Position numbers and translations under genes: made by a program | Notes under the pieces: model-generated | Seen by the model: the letters and a program-made list of their open reading frames with translations, nothing else | The model's database searches: none | What the model was told of the DNA's origin: nothing | DNA from: Geosiphon pyriformis | Lineage: Eukaryota > Glomeromycota > Glomeromycetes > Archaeosporales > Geosiphonaceae | Reading direction: 5' to 3' | NCBI GenBank assembly: GCA_016748015.1 | Contig: JAAOMT010000233.1 | Coordinates: forward strand, 119,788 to 183,787 | Length of the DNA stretch: 64,000 nt | Shown: positions 45,304 through 56,662 of the stretch, in pieces | Layout of the letters: each line of letters begins with the position of its first letter | Numbering within the stretch: position 1 is the first letter of the stretch

Positions 45304-46340
45304 TATTATGGGTAAACTTGGTAAAATAGAGAAATGGTAATGTTTAGTGCTCTTAAGTATTGGTAATGTGTGTTTCATGTAATTTTAGTGGCTTAATTTT
45401 TAATTATCAGTTTCTAAAAGTCTTATTTTACTGGTTGTGAATTTACTTATTAAGTTTTTTGGTTATAAAGTATAGAGTTTTGATTTTCACTAATTGCAAC
45501 TTTTTATAAAGATGAGCTTTCTTCTCTGAGCTAATAAATGCAGTCATTAGGATCTAGTGTTGTCTTTTTGTCCTTTTGGTAAGCTATCAAGATAATATTA
45601 ATATCTAAATACTTAGGAGGAGCTTTTTTCTTTTACCAAGCTATTATAAAGTCTATTTCCAGACAGTCAATTTTACTATGTTGCCACTCCATAAGAGAAA
45701 AATAAAAAAAGAAAAAAAAAAGAAAAAAAATAAAAAAAATAAAAGAAAAGATAAATTAGTATCATCAATTGCCATGATCAAGAGCAATTGGTCCAAATCA
45801 TTAATAGTTCGAGGTGGTTATACTAAGAGCATCTGTCTTGGAATAAAGATACAAAACAATGATTAATTCACATAAATTTCACAAAGTTTGAAAACATAAA
45901 TTTGTGATTCTGATTTCTTAATAATTGATTTATTTCAGAAGATAAATATGGAATATAATAAATAATGAAAGAATATAGATATTTGATTCTTGTCTAGAAA
46001 TTTGTATCTAAATGTTTTTCTATTTTCTTCAACTATTTGTTTTTATATATTTTTTTGGTTTTATAGAATTGTTTTTTGATTGTTCTGTATTTGCTAACTA
46101 TTGCTTTGCTATTTCTGTAATTGCTTTGTTCTTTTACATTAATACTAGTTATCCTATGTTATAATATATTATCTGGTATTATTACATATTATTCTGTATT
46201 ATTATATGTTATAATACATTATTCTGTATTATCTTTAGTTATAATGCATTTTCTAATGTTATTGTGTACTATTCTGTGTTATGTCACATTTTGGTCATAT
46301 TTCTTTATAACTTTGGATCAGTTTTTCTACTTGGATAATA
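45304..46340 (-). repeat. E 3' LTR (1,037 bp)
   Basis: On the minus strand starts TATTATCCAAG and ends TACCCATAATA; the partner LTR reads TGTTATC and CATAACA. U3 has a TATTCTGTATTAT minisatellite (46150-46290). TATAAAAAG, read on the minus strand, is near 45505. The frame at 46121-46447 on the plus strand lies in this repeat and is not a gene. Confidence 0.9.
46150..46290. repeat. U3 minisatellite, D/E family
   Basis: About ten short units of the type TATTCTGTRTTAT and TATGTTATAATA. Present in all four D/E LTRs (about 36650-36780, 55240-55370, 56500-56610) at the U3 position, with different unit counts. Confidence 0.7.
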
Positions 46341-46354
46341 TTATCTCTCTTTTT

Positions 46355-47060
46355 TTAGAATTGAGCTTCTGTGAAATTGTATGTATCTATTATTATGGCT
46401 TTGTTTGTGTAGTGTTTAATAATTGTGTCGAGTATTGTTTTTTGTAAGTTTTTAAACTATTGATTGGTTATTTGTCCTATGTTATTAACTGTTATAGTCT
46501 TTATAGATCTATATAACAGTATATTTGGACAATATTGGAAAGCAGTATATAGTTGGTATGCTGCTTTATAATATAAGATCAGGTTGCTTTTCTCAATAAA
46601 TTTCTCTACTTGTTGTATTGCTTCTTTGTTAAAAGTTTTCTGGCTGAGATCTCTATATGGTGTCTTCAAATCTAGTTGTTTACCAATTTTGTAGAACTAA
46701 TATGTTAGCAAAAGTTTCTCTTTCTATTTCTGGACATTATCTGGTATTTATTCTCCTGTTTCAGAGAGTTTGGTTCCATGAACTAAAGCTTCTTTGATTT
46801 CTTTGAGCTCAGAAACCACATAATTTTTATAAACTTTTTTTATTCCTGGTTTTATCCGAGAAGAAGCTTTTTACCAATTTTCTCTCTCAGGTATTAAGTA
46901 GGAGTAGGATCATTTAGTTCTAGTTGAACTCTCGTCCTTCTTTTTTCTGTTCTTATCTTTATATCATATCTCTTTTCTATTAATTGTCACTTCTATTTGA
47001 GCAGAAGATTGTTGAATTGTGTCAAATAGTTATTTCAAAAGTTGTAGAATTTAATCTGAC
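46355..47060 (-). pseudogene. E ORF3, broken
   Basis: Ends NFTEAQF and TAA at 46355-46357, next to the polypurine tract. Pieces: 46457-46669 includes KSNLILYYKAAYQLYTAFQYCPNI, matching RYKLRAALRLYDLF of A-young and LLLHIRTIYRLHTIFQN of B1. Near 46960-47040 SSAQIEVTINRKEI matches LPDLSITINGSQIK of A-young. Start approximate. Confidence 0.6.
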
Positions 47061-47149
47061 AAGTTTATGTTGAAAGTTCTATCATTTTTTGCTGTTTTTT
47101 GGATGCTATATATATTTGAATTCCCTAATTTAATTTGCTGTACATTGTT

Positions 47150-48330
47150 TATGGTACAATGATGATGATTGGTTCTAGATTTTGTGGTATATCTTTTGGT
47201 CTGATTAATGAAATTTGTGTTTTTAATTGAGGTACTGATAATGATGATTCTTGTTTTGCATGATAAATTTTTAATTAATTTCTATGTACTACTTTCTTTA
47301 AAATCCTGTCTTCTAATCATAATTTGTAAGCTCTATTGTCTAAAACTTCATATATGTAGAATAAACCATCCCACTTTAGATTGAACTTTCTACTCCATTA
47401 TTTCTCAGCTTTTGTATAATGTAATAGTATTTGGTCTCTAATCTTGAATTTCATTGGTTGTTTAGATAGTTGTTTATTATGTCTTTCTTTTTGTTGTTTC
47501 TGAATATTACTAATGTTGTTAGTTGCTGTTCTATAATTATTTTCTAATATTTCTATGAGCTGATATGTTCTATGGTATAAGATTGCTTTAAAATTCTCTT
47601 CAGTAATAGCTTTTGTTGAGTATAACTGTATTTCTTTTTCAATAAGTAGAGTGGTTTTTTTTTCATAAACTAATTCAAATAGTGTGAACTAAGTCATATT
47701 TTGTTTCAGTGTTTGGTATGCAAAAAGTACAAAAAATATGAATAAGTCCCATTCTTATTTGTTTTCATGACTTATTTTTGTTAGTGCTTTACACAGTGTT
47801 TGATTAAATTATTTTACCAATTCATTTGTTTGTGGGTGATATGGTAACAATAAAAACTATTTTATTCCAAACTGTTGACTTAATTCGGTTAACATATTAT
47901 TTACAAAATGCATTCCTTGATTAAATAGCAGTTTTTTTGGACATCCATGTCTGCAAATTAGCTCTTGGTATATAAACTCAGCTACTGTTTTTGCATTTGC
48001 TACTTGGATAGCTCTGGCTTCTTGCCATTTTGTTAAATAGTCTATGATTACAGTAATATAACAATTTCTTTTGGATGTTATAGAGAAAGTACCAACCAAA
48101 TTGATCCTAATTCTATCAAATAAATTTTCAACTGGAATAGGTCGAAATGGTTCTGTTATTTTGGCTTCTTCTCTTTGCTGGCATAAGTTACAATTGAGCA
48201 TGTATTCAAAAATGTTTTTGTATATTATTGGCCAATAGTATAAATTTAGGGTTCTTTTGAGAGTAGCATTTTTGTTAAAGTGTTCTGCAGTTGGATCAGA
48301 ATACATACTGTGTAATATAGTTTCTTTTTC
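47150..48330 (-). pseudogene. pol: E integrase, broken
   Basis: The open piece 47857-48306 holds the zinc part (AEHFNKNAT ... CNLCQQ) and most of the core. Catalytic positions: RINLVGT (D to N), LLFNQGMHFVN (D to N) and, beyond a stop, NELVK.FNQTL (E to K). All three changes need one G-to-A step. The C-terminal domain continues to about 47200. Confidence 0.87.
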
Positions 48331-48399
48331 ATTGTTTTTAATAACTTATTGTGGAATGGAGCAGTTTTGGTGTTCTTGCCAATATAGTTGGTTGTCTTG

Positions 48400-49900
48400 A
48401 ATAAAATAATTTTGGGCTTGTTTTCATATGGTACTTTGTTCCTGTTAAGATAATATCTCCTTAAAATGTAGTGTTAATAGATACTAATGTAGACAGTAGT
48501 AATTGGTTGTGTCCATGGGTCTGGGATTAAGTTTGTGATATCTTTAACAAACTGTCAGCATTGGTGTTTTTGGATCTTTTTTTGTAATAAACTTTGAGTG
48601 GAAATTGTTGTAGATAAGTACTTTATCTTGCATATTTTCTTTCTAATTGTGGATTGTTAAGTAATCAAACAAGTTCTTTATGATCAGTATATAGATCAAA
48701 AGGCAAGCTGAGGTAATGTCTCCATGTTTGTATGGCCCAATAAATGGTGAGACATTCCAGATCTATCGTGCTATAATTTTTTTCTGCTGGATTAGTACTG
48801 TGACTGGTGTAGACAATTAGATGTTCTCTATTGTTCAGTCCTATCTGTAATAAGACTGCTCCTAGAGCATTTTTCAAGACGTTTATAGCAACAATAAACC
48901 ATTTAGTGAAATCTGAGTAAATCAGGATTGGAGATATAATCAATCACTGCTTAAGATAGTTAAATGCTTTCTGTTGGTTTTTTTTTTATAGGTATGGCAC
49001 GTATTTGGACAACAAGTGGTGAAAGGGTTTTGTGATAGTTGAAAATTCTTTGACAAATTGGCAGTAGTATCTCACCAATTTTAAAAATTCTCATAACTCT
49101 CAAAAGTTAATTGGAACTGGAAAATTTTTAACTTTTTGGACCTTGTCTGGGTCAGTTTTACTTTGTCTTTGCCAATCACATGTCCTAAGAATTTCAACTC
49201 AGTTTTCCCAAAGAAACATTTTTTGAGATTAAATTTTAATCTGGCATTTTAAAAGCATTCAAAGATTTGTTGAAGGTGCAGCAGATAATCATTAAATGTT
49301 TTAGAGAACATATTTGTGTTGTCTAAGTAAACTACAACTAATTTCCAAAAAATTTCTTTATAAACAACATTCATAAGGTGTTGGAACATGGCAGGAGCAT
49401 TGCAGAGTCCAAAAGACATTACATTGAACTTGAAATTTCTGTCTCAAATGGTAAATGCCATTTTTTTTTTATCTTTGAGATTCATTTCGACCTGCCAATA
49501 TTTGCTGACTAGGTTTAATAATGAGAACCATTTCTTTTTTTCTAGATTGTCCAGAATTTCTTGGATAAGGAGAGTGGAGTAATTATCTCTTTGGGTGATG
49601 TTATTTAATTTTTGGTAATCTATACAGAATTGTACTTTTCTGTTTTTTTTGGTGACCAAAACTATTAGAAAAAACCAAAGGCTTAATGATTCCTTAATTA
49701 AGCCATTGTTGAACATTTGTTGGACTTCTTGTTTGATAAAATTGTTGCCAAATAGAGGTACTCAGTAAGCCTGCTATTTAATAGGTTGTACATCTCTCAT
49801 ATCAATCTGATGCTTTACAATATTAGTGCATCTGAACTTTTTTTTACTGGCAAAAACATCAGCATATTGATTTAAGAGAACTTTAAGTTGAATTTGCTAG
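48400..49900 (-). pseudogene. pol: E reverse transcriptase and RNase H, broken
   Basis: RT piece 49444-49716: MFNNGLIKESLSLWFF, KVQFCIDYQKLN, then WFSLLNLVSKYWQVEMN. Box YLDN at 49318-49329. RNase H piece 48665-48943: LIYSDFTKWFIVAINVLKNALG (first D is N) and LPFDLYTDHKELV with its D kept. Stops lie in between. Confidence 0.87.
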
Positions 49901-50329
49901 AGAGTACTCAGGTTTTTCAAGTGTAGTTTGTCAATTTTTTCTGGTGTAAACAGGTAACTTTTTTTTGACAAGTTTTATACTTGTAAGATAATATCACAAA
50001 ATAAAAATAGCTGTGCAAAATCTGGAATGGACTGGGGTTTTTTGGAATATTGAATATCCAGTAAGATAGAACCAATGAAGATTCCTTTAGAAATTTCAAT
50101 TACATCTTCTATTGGGTTGTGGATGGAAATTTTGAAGTGTTTATGAACTTTGGCCAGTAGGTATAAGTTAGCAACATTGGCTAGAGAACAAATTTCAGAA
50201 TCAGCTTCAAATAACAGGGCTTGATCTTGGATCTTTTGATTTATCTTGAGGATGTATTGTCAGTAAAGAGGAATGGAAATGACTGTGTCAGTGTAGATAA
50301 GTTCTACTTGATCACTATCTTCTTCTATG

Positions 50330-50900
50330 AAGTTGATTGGTACGTTTTCTCTTCCACTTGATCTAAACCCATTGATTCTTTGAGCTGTAAAACCTAATTT
50401 TTCTCGGGTTGTTACCAAGATTAATTAGGGTATTTTGACTAAGGGTAAGAAAATAGCTTGGGCAATCTTTTCTTATGATTTTATTTTGAAGGGTTTGTCC
50501 AAATTGTTCTATAGCATTATAATAATGTTTTCCATATAACCAGCATCAATAATTCTTCTCTTTATGTTGATTTTTTTTTGGCTAAACTAGATCGAAAAGC
50601 AACTTGTACCATTGTACTAACAAAAATTTCTAATGCTATCTTAAGATTTATTGTTACAAGGGAATGTGGAACTATAACTATGATTAATTGTTTAGGGTAT
50701 TATAGGTTGAAACCAGTATTGGTGTTATGTACTTTTACAGAGCAGATTTCTTTCTTGTTGTTACTGTACTATTTTAATTCTAATTCTTTGGATAGGTCGG
50801 GATATGTGAGATACTGTTTTGTTTTGGTATCCTCAGTTGGATCTTAAAATAACATGTCCTCAATGATTAATTCCTTTTTTACCTTAGGTTCCAGTAGTTC
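50330..50900 (-). pseudogene. E dUTPase, broken
   Basis: Minus-strand motifs: NTNTGFNL.YP (motif 1, D to N), FRSSLAKK (motif 2), RIIDAGYMENIIIML (motif 3, G to E), KIAQAIFLPLV (motif 4). Motif 5 is weak. The plus-strand frame at 50578-50847 is the antisense shadow. Confidence 0.8.
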
Positions 50901-50939
50901 AGTGATTGGGTATAGTTTTCTTGAAGGCAGGTTAAACAT

Positions 50940-51600
50940 GATATTGCATTTGTTGTAGTACTGAAAGTGACAAGAAATCAAACAATGATTGCACAATTTC
51001 ATGTTTAAGTCAGCTAGTCTTTGTTTTTGTTCTTCCCTAGTTGATGCCAGGTTCTAATAGTGCTGTGGAAGTATTCTGAATTGTCTTTAATGTTGCCAAA
51101 AACATCAAAAGTCATGATATATTCAGGTTCTAGAAGAGATAAGAGGTTGTTTTTGATTTCCAGTAATTCTTGGTTGTAGTGCTCTCTATTTTTGCATTCG
51201 TTATTCTCCAAATCTTATTTTTATCATGGAGATACCTGTCCAATTATCATAACACTTATTTTTAGGCATCATCAATTAGAGTTCTTTTTTGTACCCAATT
51301 ATTGATTAAGATAGTGTATTGACATGCTTCATTACATGTTTTTTCTCTGCTAAGAATATCATTCTATAGTCCTTCATCTGGCAGAATTTTGCCATAGGCA
51401 AGACATAATGTATTGTCCTATTTGTCTTGTTGTTTTGGTCTGCCAAATTTTTTTAACATACAAAGTCTACAGTAATATTTGGTGGCAGTTGGCTATTTCT
51501 CATCATCTCCAATATATGCACCCATAGAAGATAACTTTTTCTTATAGTTAACACAAATTAATTTCAGAGTTCAATATCATTGACTTTCTTGACTTGAGAC
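50940..51600 (-). pseudogene. E Cys-rich domain
   Basis: Minus strand: CVNYKKKLSSMGAYIGDDEK (first Cys kept, second changed to Y), KYYCRLCMLKKFGRPK, NTLCLAYGKILPDEG, REKTCNEACQYTILI, then the helical piece 51014-51211 and a Cys cluster near 50950-51000. Aligned block by block with A-young 29350-29950 and B1 3634-4200. Function unknown. Confidence 0.58.
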
Positions 51601-51856
51601 AAAATAGCTTGCAGGTGCCAATTTTAGTTTTTTTTCTGCTTTTCCCTTTCTTTTTTCTTTTTAAGTTGGTGGCAGGAGTAACTTTGTTTGAAAATTGTCC
51701 ACCCACAAAACTTTGATAAGTTTTTATGATTAGTGGTAGTGTTGTGTCTTCAAATTCAATTAGCAGTTCCTCTAAGCTTTGAACTTTGAAGTGTCCACAT
51801 GTAGCTGAAACTCAAACATGTTATCTATTAAAGGTGATTTGTAATTCCTGTGTGTT

Positions 51857-52165
51857 TTAGTCAAGAATGGCATGAGTTTTGGCCAACCAGTTGTTTCCAA
51901 TGAGAGCTTGATATTGCATGACTTCTATAACCAAGACTTTTGTAAGAATTTGAATTCCATTGATTTCGAAGAAGAAGTTATTAATTTTTCTGATTGGAGT
52001 TTTGGTATTGCCATCTGCAGTAATGATTTGGACAATTACAACACAATCTACTTGGTGACCTAATTGATCCATGAGTTGTTTTGTTATTATACTGCCTGTT
52101 GATTTACTATTGAGAATTAATTTAATGTCTATGTTTCCAATTCTAGCATTGGTGTATAAGGCCAT
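51857..52165 (-). pseudogene. E protease, broken
   Basis: Open 102 codons: MALYTNARIGNIDIKLILNSKSTGSIITKQLMD..., ending KVLVIEVMQYQALIGNNWLAKTHAILD. The active-site triad is N-S-K for D-S/T-G, from G-to-A steps. The fold is otherwise the same as in A and B1. The linker 52178-52483 lies upstream. Confidence 0.78.
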
Positions 52166-52177
52166 GATTGGTTTGTC

Positions 52178-54389
52178 CTAATTTATGGCAGCTCTACTGA
52201 AAAAACTATTTGTGTTCAGACCATCAATATTAAAAGGGAAGATAGCAGCAAGGGTAATATCTTCAGTAATAGTGGCAGGTAGAATAGTATTGTTGGTTTG
52301 ATTTTGTCTTAAAGAGTTAAGAGTCTTTTCTACATCTTTTTTTTCTAAAGATATAGAGCTATAAAAATCCTGGTTTTTAGTGAGACCAAAATATAAGACT
52401 TGATTAGAGTATCCGATTGATGCTGGTTGAGATAAGACATTACTAAAATTTAGGAATTGCAATAGTATATTGTTAGTTGGCATCTGATTGTTGTTGAAGT
52501 TTTTTTATTCTTGGTTGTAGTCAATTACATAATATCTAAGTTGGTTATAAGCAGAGTTTTAGTACTGGGATGCTGCTTAAGTCATTGGCTACAATAACTG
52601 ATAGTAGTTCTGAGATGGTTGCTGAGTATACTGAATTTGTTGTAAGTATTGAGACAATTAATAATAAGCATAGGATATTGGAATACTATGTTTTGAGAGT
52701 ATTTCGGTTGCTAATATTAATTTCCTTGATTTTGGTCCATTACTTTCTTACAGCAGTCTCGGGCAATGTGTCTGAGTTTCTGGCAATAATAACAATTACA
52801 GAGATTGGGTCTTCAAGATTGTTGTTATTGCTGACAATTTTGTTGTTATTGGTATCTGTTATTATTACTATCTTTTCATTGTGGTGACTGGTAGGGTCCT
52901 ATAGTACTGACTAAAAATTCCTCAATTTTTTGAGTTAATTTCTCACTTAATTGAGTTATTTTTGTGTCAATATTGGATGTTCTATTAATAGTCAGATTAA
53001 TGGCTTGAGTATAGGTAGTCTCTTGTTCTGCTGACTTAAAGTTACAAGCAAAAGTAACTGCCTCTTGTAAGTTTGTTAGGTGGTAGAGTCTTACAGATTG
53101 GGGAAGACTGCTCTTTAATCTTTTGACAAATTGATTAAAAATTTGTACCACAGTGTAGTAGTCTCTTTCAATGACCTGAATTTAACAAAAGATTTGATTG
53201 AATTGTCCAAAATAAGTGGTCACTGCTTCATGATCTTTTTGTTTTATAATACTAAACTGATTTTGTAATTTAATAAGAGTGTTCAGGTCACAAAAATATT
53301 GCAAAAAGACAAGTTTAAAGACAGCGAAGTCAGTTGGTTTCTCTACAAAACTTTGATATCATGAATCTGCAGTTCTAGTTAGAAAAAATAACAACACTTA
53401 AATGGCTCTATCATTATTCCAATTGTTGGCAGTGATGGCTTTTTCAGCTTCCATAATTCATGTATATGCATTATCTTCTTTACCAGAAAATTTTTTTAAT
53501 TTGGCAATATCTCAGTAAGTCATAATTTGGTGAGTAGGTGGAGTCTTACTGGTTGATGCTGAAAGATTTGGTGTTTGTATGCTAGAGTGTTCTTCTGGTG
53601 CTAATTTTGGTTGTTTCTTTTTATTAATTTTCCCAATGGGCTAAAAGATAGCTGTTTTTTCAGAGGGAGTAGTTGATGATTCAGTCAAGAGTTAGGTTGA
53701 TGGTGGTTCTTACATTGATATATTTCTATCTGTTTTATTGATTGTTGGAATGAGGTTCTCAAATAATAATCCATATTCTTTTAGAGATCTGGTCCAACTG
53801 TTGTAACCCTATGGGTGTTGATTTTTGGGAGTTTGTGGTGTTTCTGCCTGGGTTTCCATGGTTGGATTAAATACAATTCTACTTTCTGATGTCTGATAGT
53901 ATAATAGAGTTGTTGGAAAGAAGAATCTTGGTTTCTTGTTAACTGTAGACTTGGCTTAAGCAGTTGTGGGGTTGTTGGATTCATCTTCGTATTTCTTAGA
54001 GTTAGATTTCACTAGTTGTTATACTTAAGGAAATTGTTTTAGCACATAATATTTAATGTCTGTATCAATTATGCGCAGAGTTTCAGCAATTGCTCAGATA
54101 GTTATAGCTGTTGAGTATTCTAATAAGCTTTGATAGATTTGTTCTTCCAGTTTTTCTGTATTAGTTGTGCAGCCTAATAAGCAGTTGATTTTTGTGTTGA
54201 TATAATTACAAAAATCACTTTCTGCATAAGTGGTTTTTGCTGGTATTTCTAAATCTTTTTGAAAGTATTGAAATAATGCTCTTCCATATGAGAAGTGTTT
54301 TTTTTTTTACTGTTCCAATAGTTACTATTTTTGTGAATTTCTGGAGTGCTCTGTCTCTGTAGATTTATAACTTCACAGAAAACACCAAA
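52178..54389 (-). pseudogene. gag: E gag and leader, broken
   Basis: Zinc knuckle CYYCQKLRHIARDC at 52753-52794 (minus) with all four ligands. Upstream, 52876-53151 holds the capsid C-terminal part (MVQIFNQFVKRLKSSLPQ...), and the capsid runs to about 53520. The S/T/P-rich leader (53781-53984 and beyond) reaches the PBS at 54372-54389. Several stops. Confidence 0.78.
54372..54389 (-). other. primer-binding site of E
   Basis: The minus strand reads TTTGGTGTTTTCTGTGAAG, starting directly after the 5' LTR. Compared with D (TTTGGTGCTCTCTGTAAGG), the differences are mainly C-to-T or G-to-A. Confidence 0.7.
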
Positions 54390-55425
54390 TGTTATGTGTA
54401 AACTTAATAGAATAGGGAAATAGTAATGTTTAGTGCTCTCAAGTATTGGTAATGCATGTTTTACATAATTTTAGTGGCTTACTCTTTGATTATCAGTCTT
54501 TGAAAATCTTATTTTACTGGTTGTAAATTTACTCATTGAGTTCTTTGGTTATAAGGCACAAAGTTTTAGTTTTTGCTAATTACAACTTTTTATAAAAGTG
54601 AGCTTTTTTCTCCAAGCTAATAAGTACAGTCATTAGGGTCTGGCATTGTTTTTTTGCTTTTCTGGTAAGCTATCAAGATAATATTAATATCCAAATATCT
54701 TGGAAGAGCTTTCTTTTTTTACCAGGCTATTACAAAGTCTATTCTTAGATAGTCAATTTTATTATGTTGCTGCTCCATAAGAGAAAAATAAAGAAAGAAA
54801 AAGAAAAGAAAAAGAAAATAAAAATAAAAGAAAAGATAAATTAGTATCATCAATTACCATGATCAAGAGTGATTGGTCCAAATCATTAATAGTTTAAAGC
54901 AGTTATGCTAAGAGCATCTGTCCTAGAATAAAAATATAAAACAATAGTTAATTCACATAAATTCTACAAAGTTTGAGAACATGAATTTGTGATTCTGATT
55001 TCTTAATAATTGATTTATTTTAGAAGATAAATATAGAATATAATAAATAATAAAAGAGTATAGATATTTGATTTTTGTGTAAGAATTTGTATCTAAATGT
55101 CTTTCTACTTTCTTCAACTACTTGTTTTTATACATTCTTTTGGTTTTACAGAATTGCTTTTTGATTGTTCTGTTATTGTTAACTATTGCTTTGCTATTTC
55201 TGTAATTGCTTCATTTTTCTATATTAGTACTAGTTATCCTATGTTATAACATATTATCTAGTGTTATTACATGTTATTCTGTGTTATCTCATATTATAAT
55301 ATATTATTCTGCATTATTCTCAATTATAATGCATTATTCAATATTATTGTACACTATTCTGTGTTATGTTACATTTTGGTCATGTTTTTTTATAACTTTG
55401 GATCAGTTTTTCTATTCAGATAACA
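54390..55425 (-). repeat. E 5' LTR (1,036 bp)
   Basis: On the minus strand from TGTTATCTGAATAG to ACACATAACA. Includes the U3 minisatellite (about 55240-55370) and a purine tract (about 54781-54838). The plus-strand frame 55206-55481 is a chance frame in it. Confidence 0.9.
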
Positions 55426-55644
55426 TCAGCCTAACAGACAGTCAATTTTTTTGTGTAGATATTGACAAAATTTTTTTTTAGCAGTGATGGTTTTAAGTGG
55501 TATTTTCAAATCTTGCCTAAAATATTGCAATAATGCTTTTCCATATGGTAAGTAATCTTTTTCTATTGTTTTAAGAGTCACTACTTTTGTCAATTTCTGG
55601 AGTGCTCTGTTTCTGTAAATTTTATAACCTTACAGAGAGCACCA
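55426..55644 (-). pseudogene. gag: D gag leader start and PBS
   Basis: The remaining 5' part of D between the E insertion and the D 5' LTR. On the minus strand it begins TTTGGTGCTCTCTGTAAGG (PBS, 55626-55644) and continues like the E leader (54170-54389). The first bases TCAG (55426-55429) are the right target duplication of E. Confidence 0.82.
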
Positions 55645-56658
55645 AATATTATAAATAAACTTAGTAGTATATAGTAATAATGTTTAGTGCTCAAAATTTG
55701 AAGTTTTTAAGGAGCTTTTAATAGTTTTTTAGTAAGCTTGTTTGTTATGTTAGTGTTATCAGTCTTTGAAGGTCTTTTAGATTGTTATGAATTTATCTAT
55801 AGAGTTTTTTGGTTATAAGACACAGAAAAATGTTTTATAGTGTTACAACATCTTGTATATGAATGTGAACTATCTTTTCTGAGCTAATTAGCACAGTTAT
55901 TAAAGTCTGGCAGTGTTTTTTCGCCCTTTTTGTAAGCTACCAAGATAATGTTAATATCCAAACTTAGAGAGAGCTTCTTTCTTTTACCAAGCTATCATGA
56001 AATCTATTTTTAGATAGTCAATTTTTCTATATTGCCACTCTACAAGAGAAAATTAAGAAAAAATAAAATAAAATAAAATAAAATAAAAGAAAAAAAATGA
56101 AAAAAAAGAATATAAAAGAAGATGAATTAGTATCATCAATTGCTATAATCAAAAATGATTGGTTCAAGTCATTGAAAGTTTGAGATGTTTATACTAAGAG
56201 CATCTGTCTTGGAACAAAATAATGAAACAAGAATTAGTTTAATTTACACACAAAATAATTAATGACCATGTATTAAAAATTTTGTGGTTTTTAAATAAGT
56301 CCTTTATTTTTGTAAAATATAATAATTATAAGAAAAAGAAAAATTAATTCTTGTCTGAATGTTTTTTTAACTTTTACAACTACTTGTTTTTATACATTTT
56401 TTTTGGTTCTACAGGATTGCTTTTTAATTGTTTTGTTTTTGCTAACTATTATTTTACTATTTTTGTTATTGCTTTATTCTTCTATATTATTACTAGTTAT
56501 CTTATATTTTAATTAGTTATTTTATACTATAACACATTATCAAATTTTGTATTATGTTATTCTAAGTTATTATGTATTATTCTGTGCTATTTTATGTCAT
56601 TACATTTTTGGTCACATTTTTTTCATAACTTTGAATTGGTTTTTTTACTTGAATAACA
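55645..56658 (-). repeat. D 5' LTR (1,014 bp)
   Basis: On the minus strand from TGTTATTCAAG to TTTATAATA. Aligned with the D 3' LTR, including the AAAAT tract (56050-56115) and the TATTAT repeats. ATAT (56659-56662) follows as the right target duplication. Confidence 0.9.
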
Positions 56659-56662
56659 ATAT

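Larger units (their letters stand above)
45304..55425 (-). mobile_element. element E: full-length Ty3/gypsy on the minus strand (10.1 kb)
   Basis: LTRs of 1,037 bp (45304-46340) and 1,036 bp (54390-55425). It lies in the gag leader of D. Target duplication TTGG (left) and TCAG (right) would both derive from TCGG by one deamination on each strand. Full domain set on the minus strand: gag, protease, Cys-rich, dUTPase, RT/RNase H, integrase, ORF3. Catalytic losses: RT YLDN, integrase N-N-K, protease N-S-K. It is younger than D but decayed. Confidence 0.92.
35802..56658 (-). mobile_element. element D: Ty3/gypsy on the minus strand, containing E and a solo B LTR
   Basis: LTRs at 35802-36826 (3' LTR) and 55645-56658 (5' LTR). 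Without E (45304-55425) and the B solo LTR it is about 9.9 kb. Flanks are ATGT (35798-35801) and ATAT (56659-56662), a 4-bp target duplication differing by one G/A. Minus-strand order: gag, protease, Cys-rich, dUTPase, RT/RNase H, integrase, ORF3. RT reads YLDN; the integrase keeps its second and third acids (N-D-E). Many stops. D and E are close relatives, and both are related to B1. Confidence 0.9.

Noticed and set aside
46121-46447. Hydrophobic plus-strand frames at 36730-36933, 46121-46447 and 55206-55481
   Set aside because: They lie within D/E LTRs and are produced by the TTAT-rich minisatellite; the frames are not kept between LTR copies.
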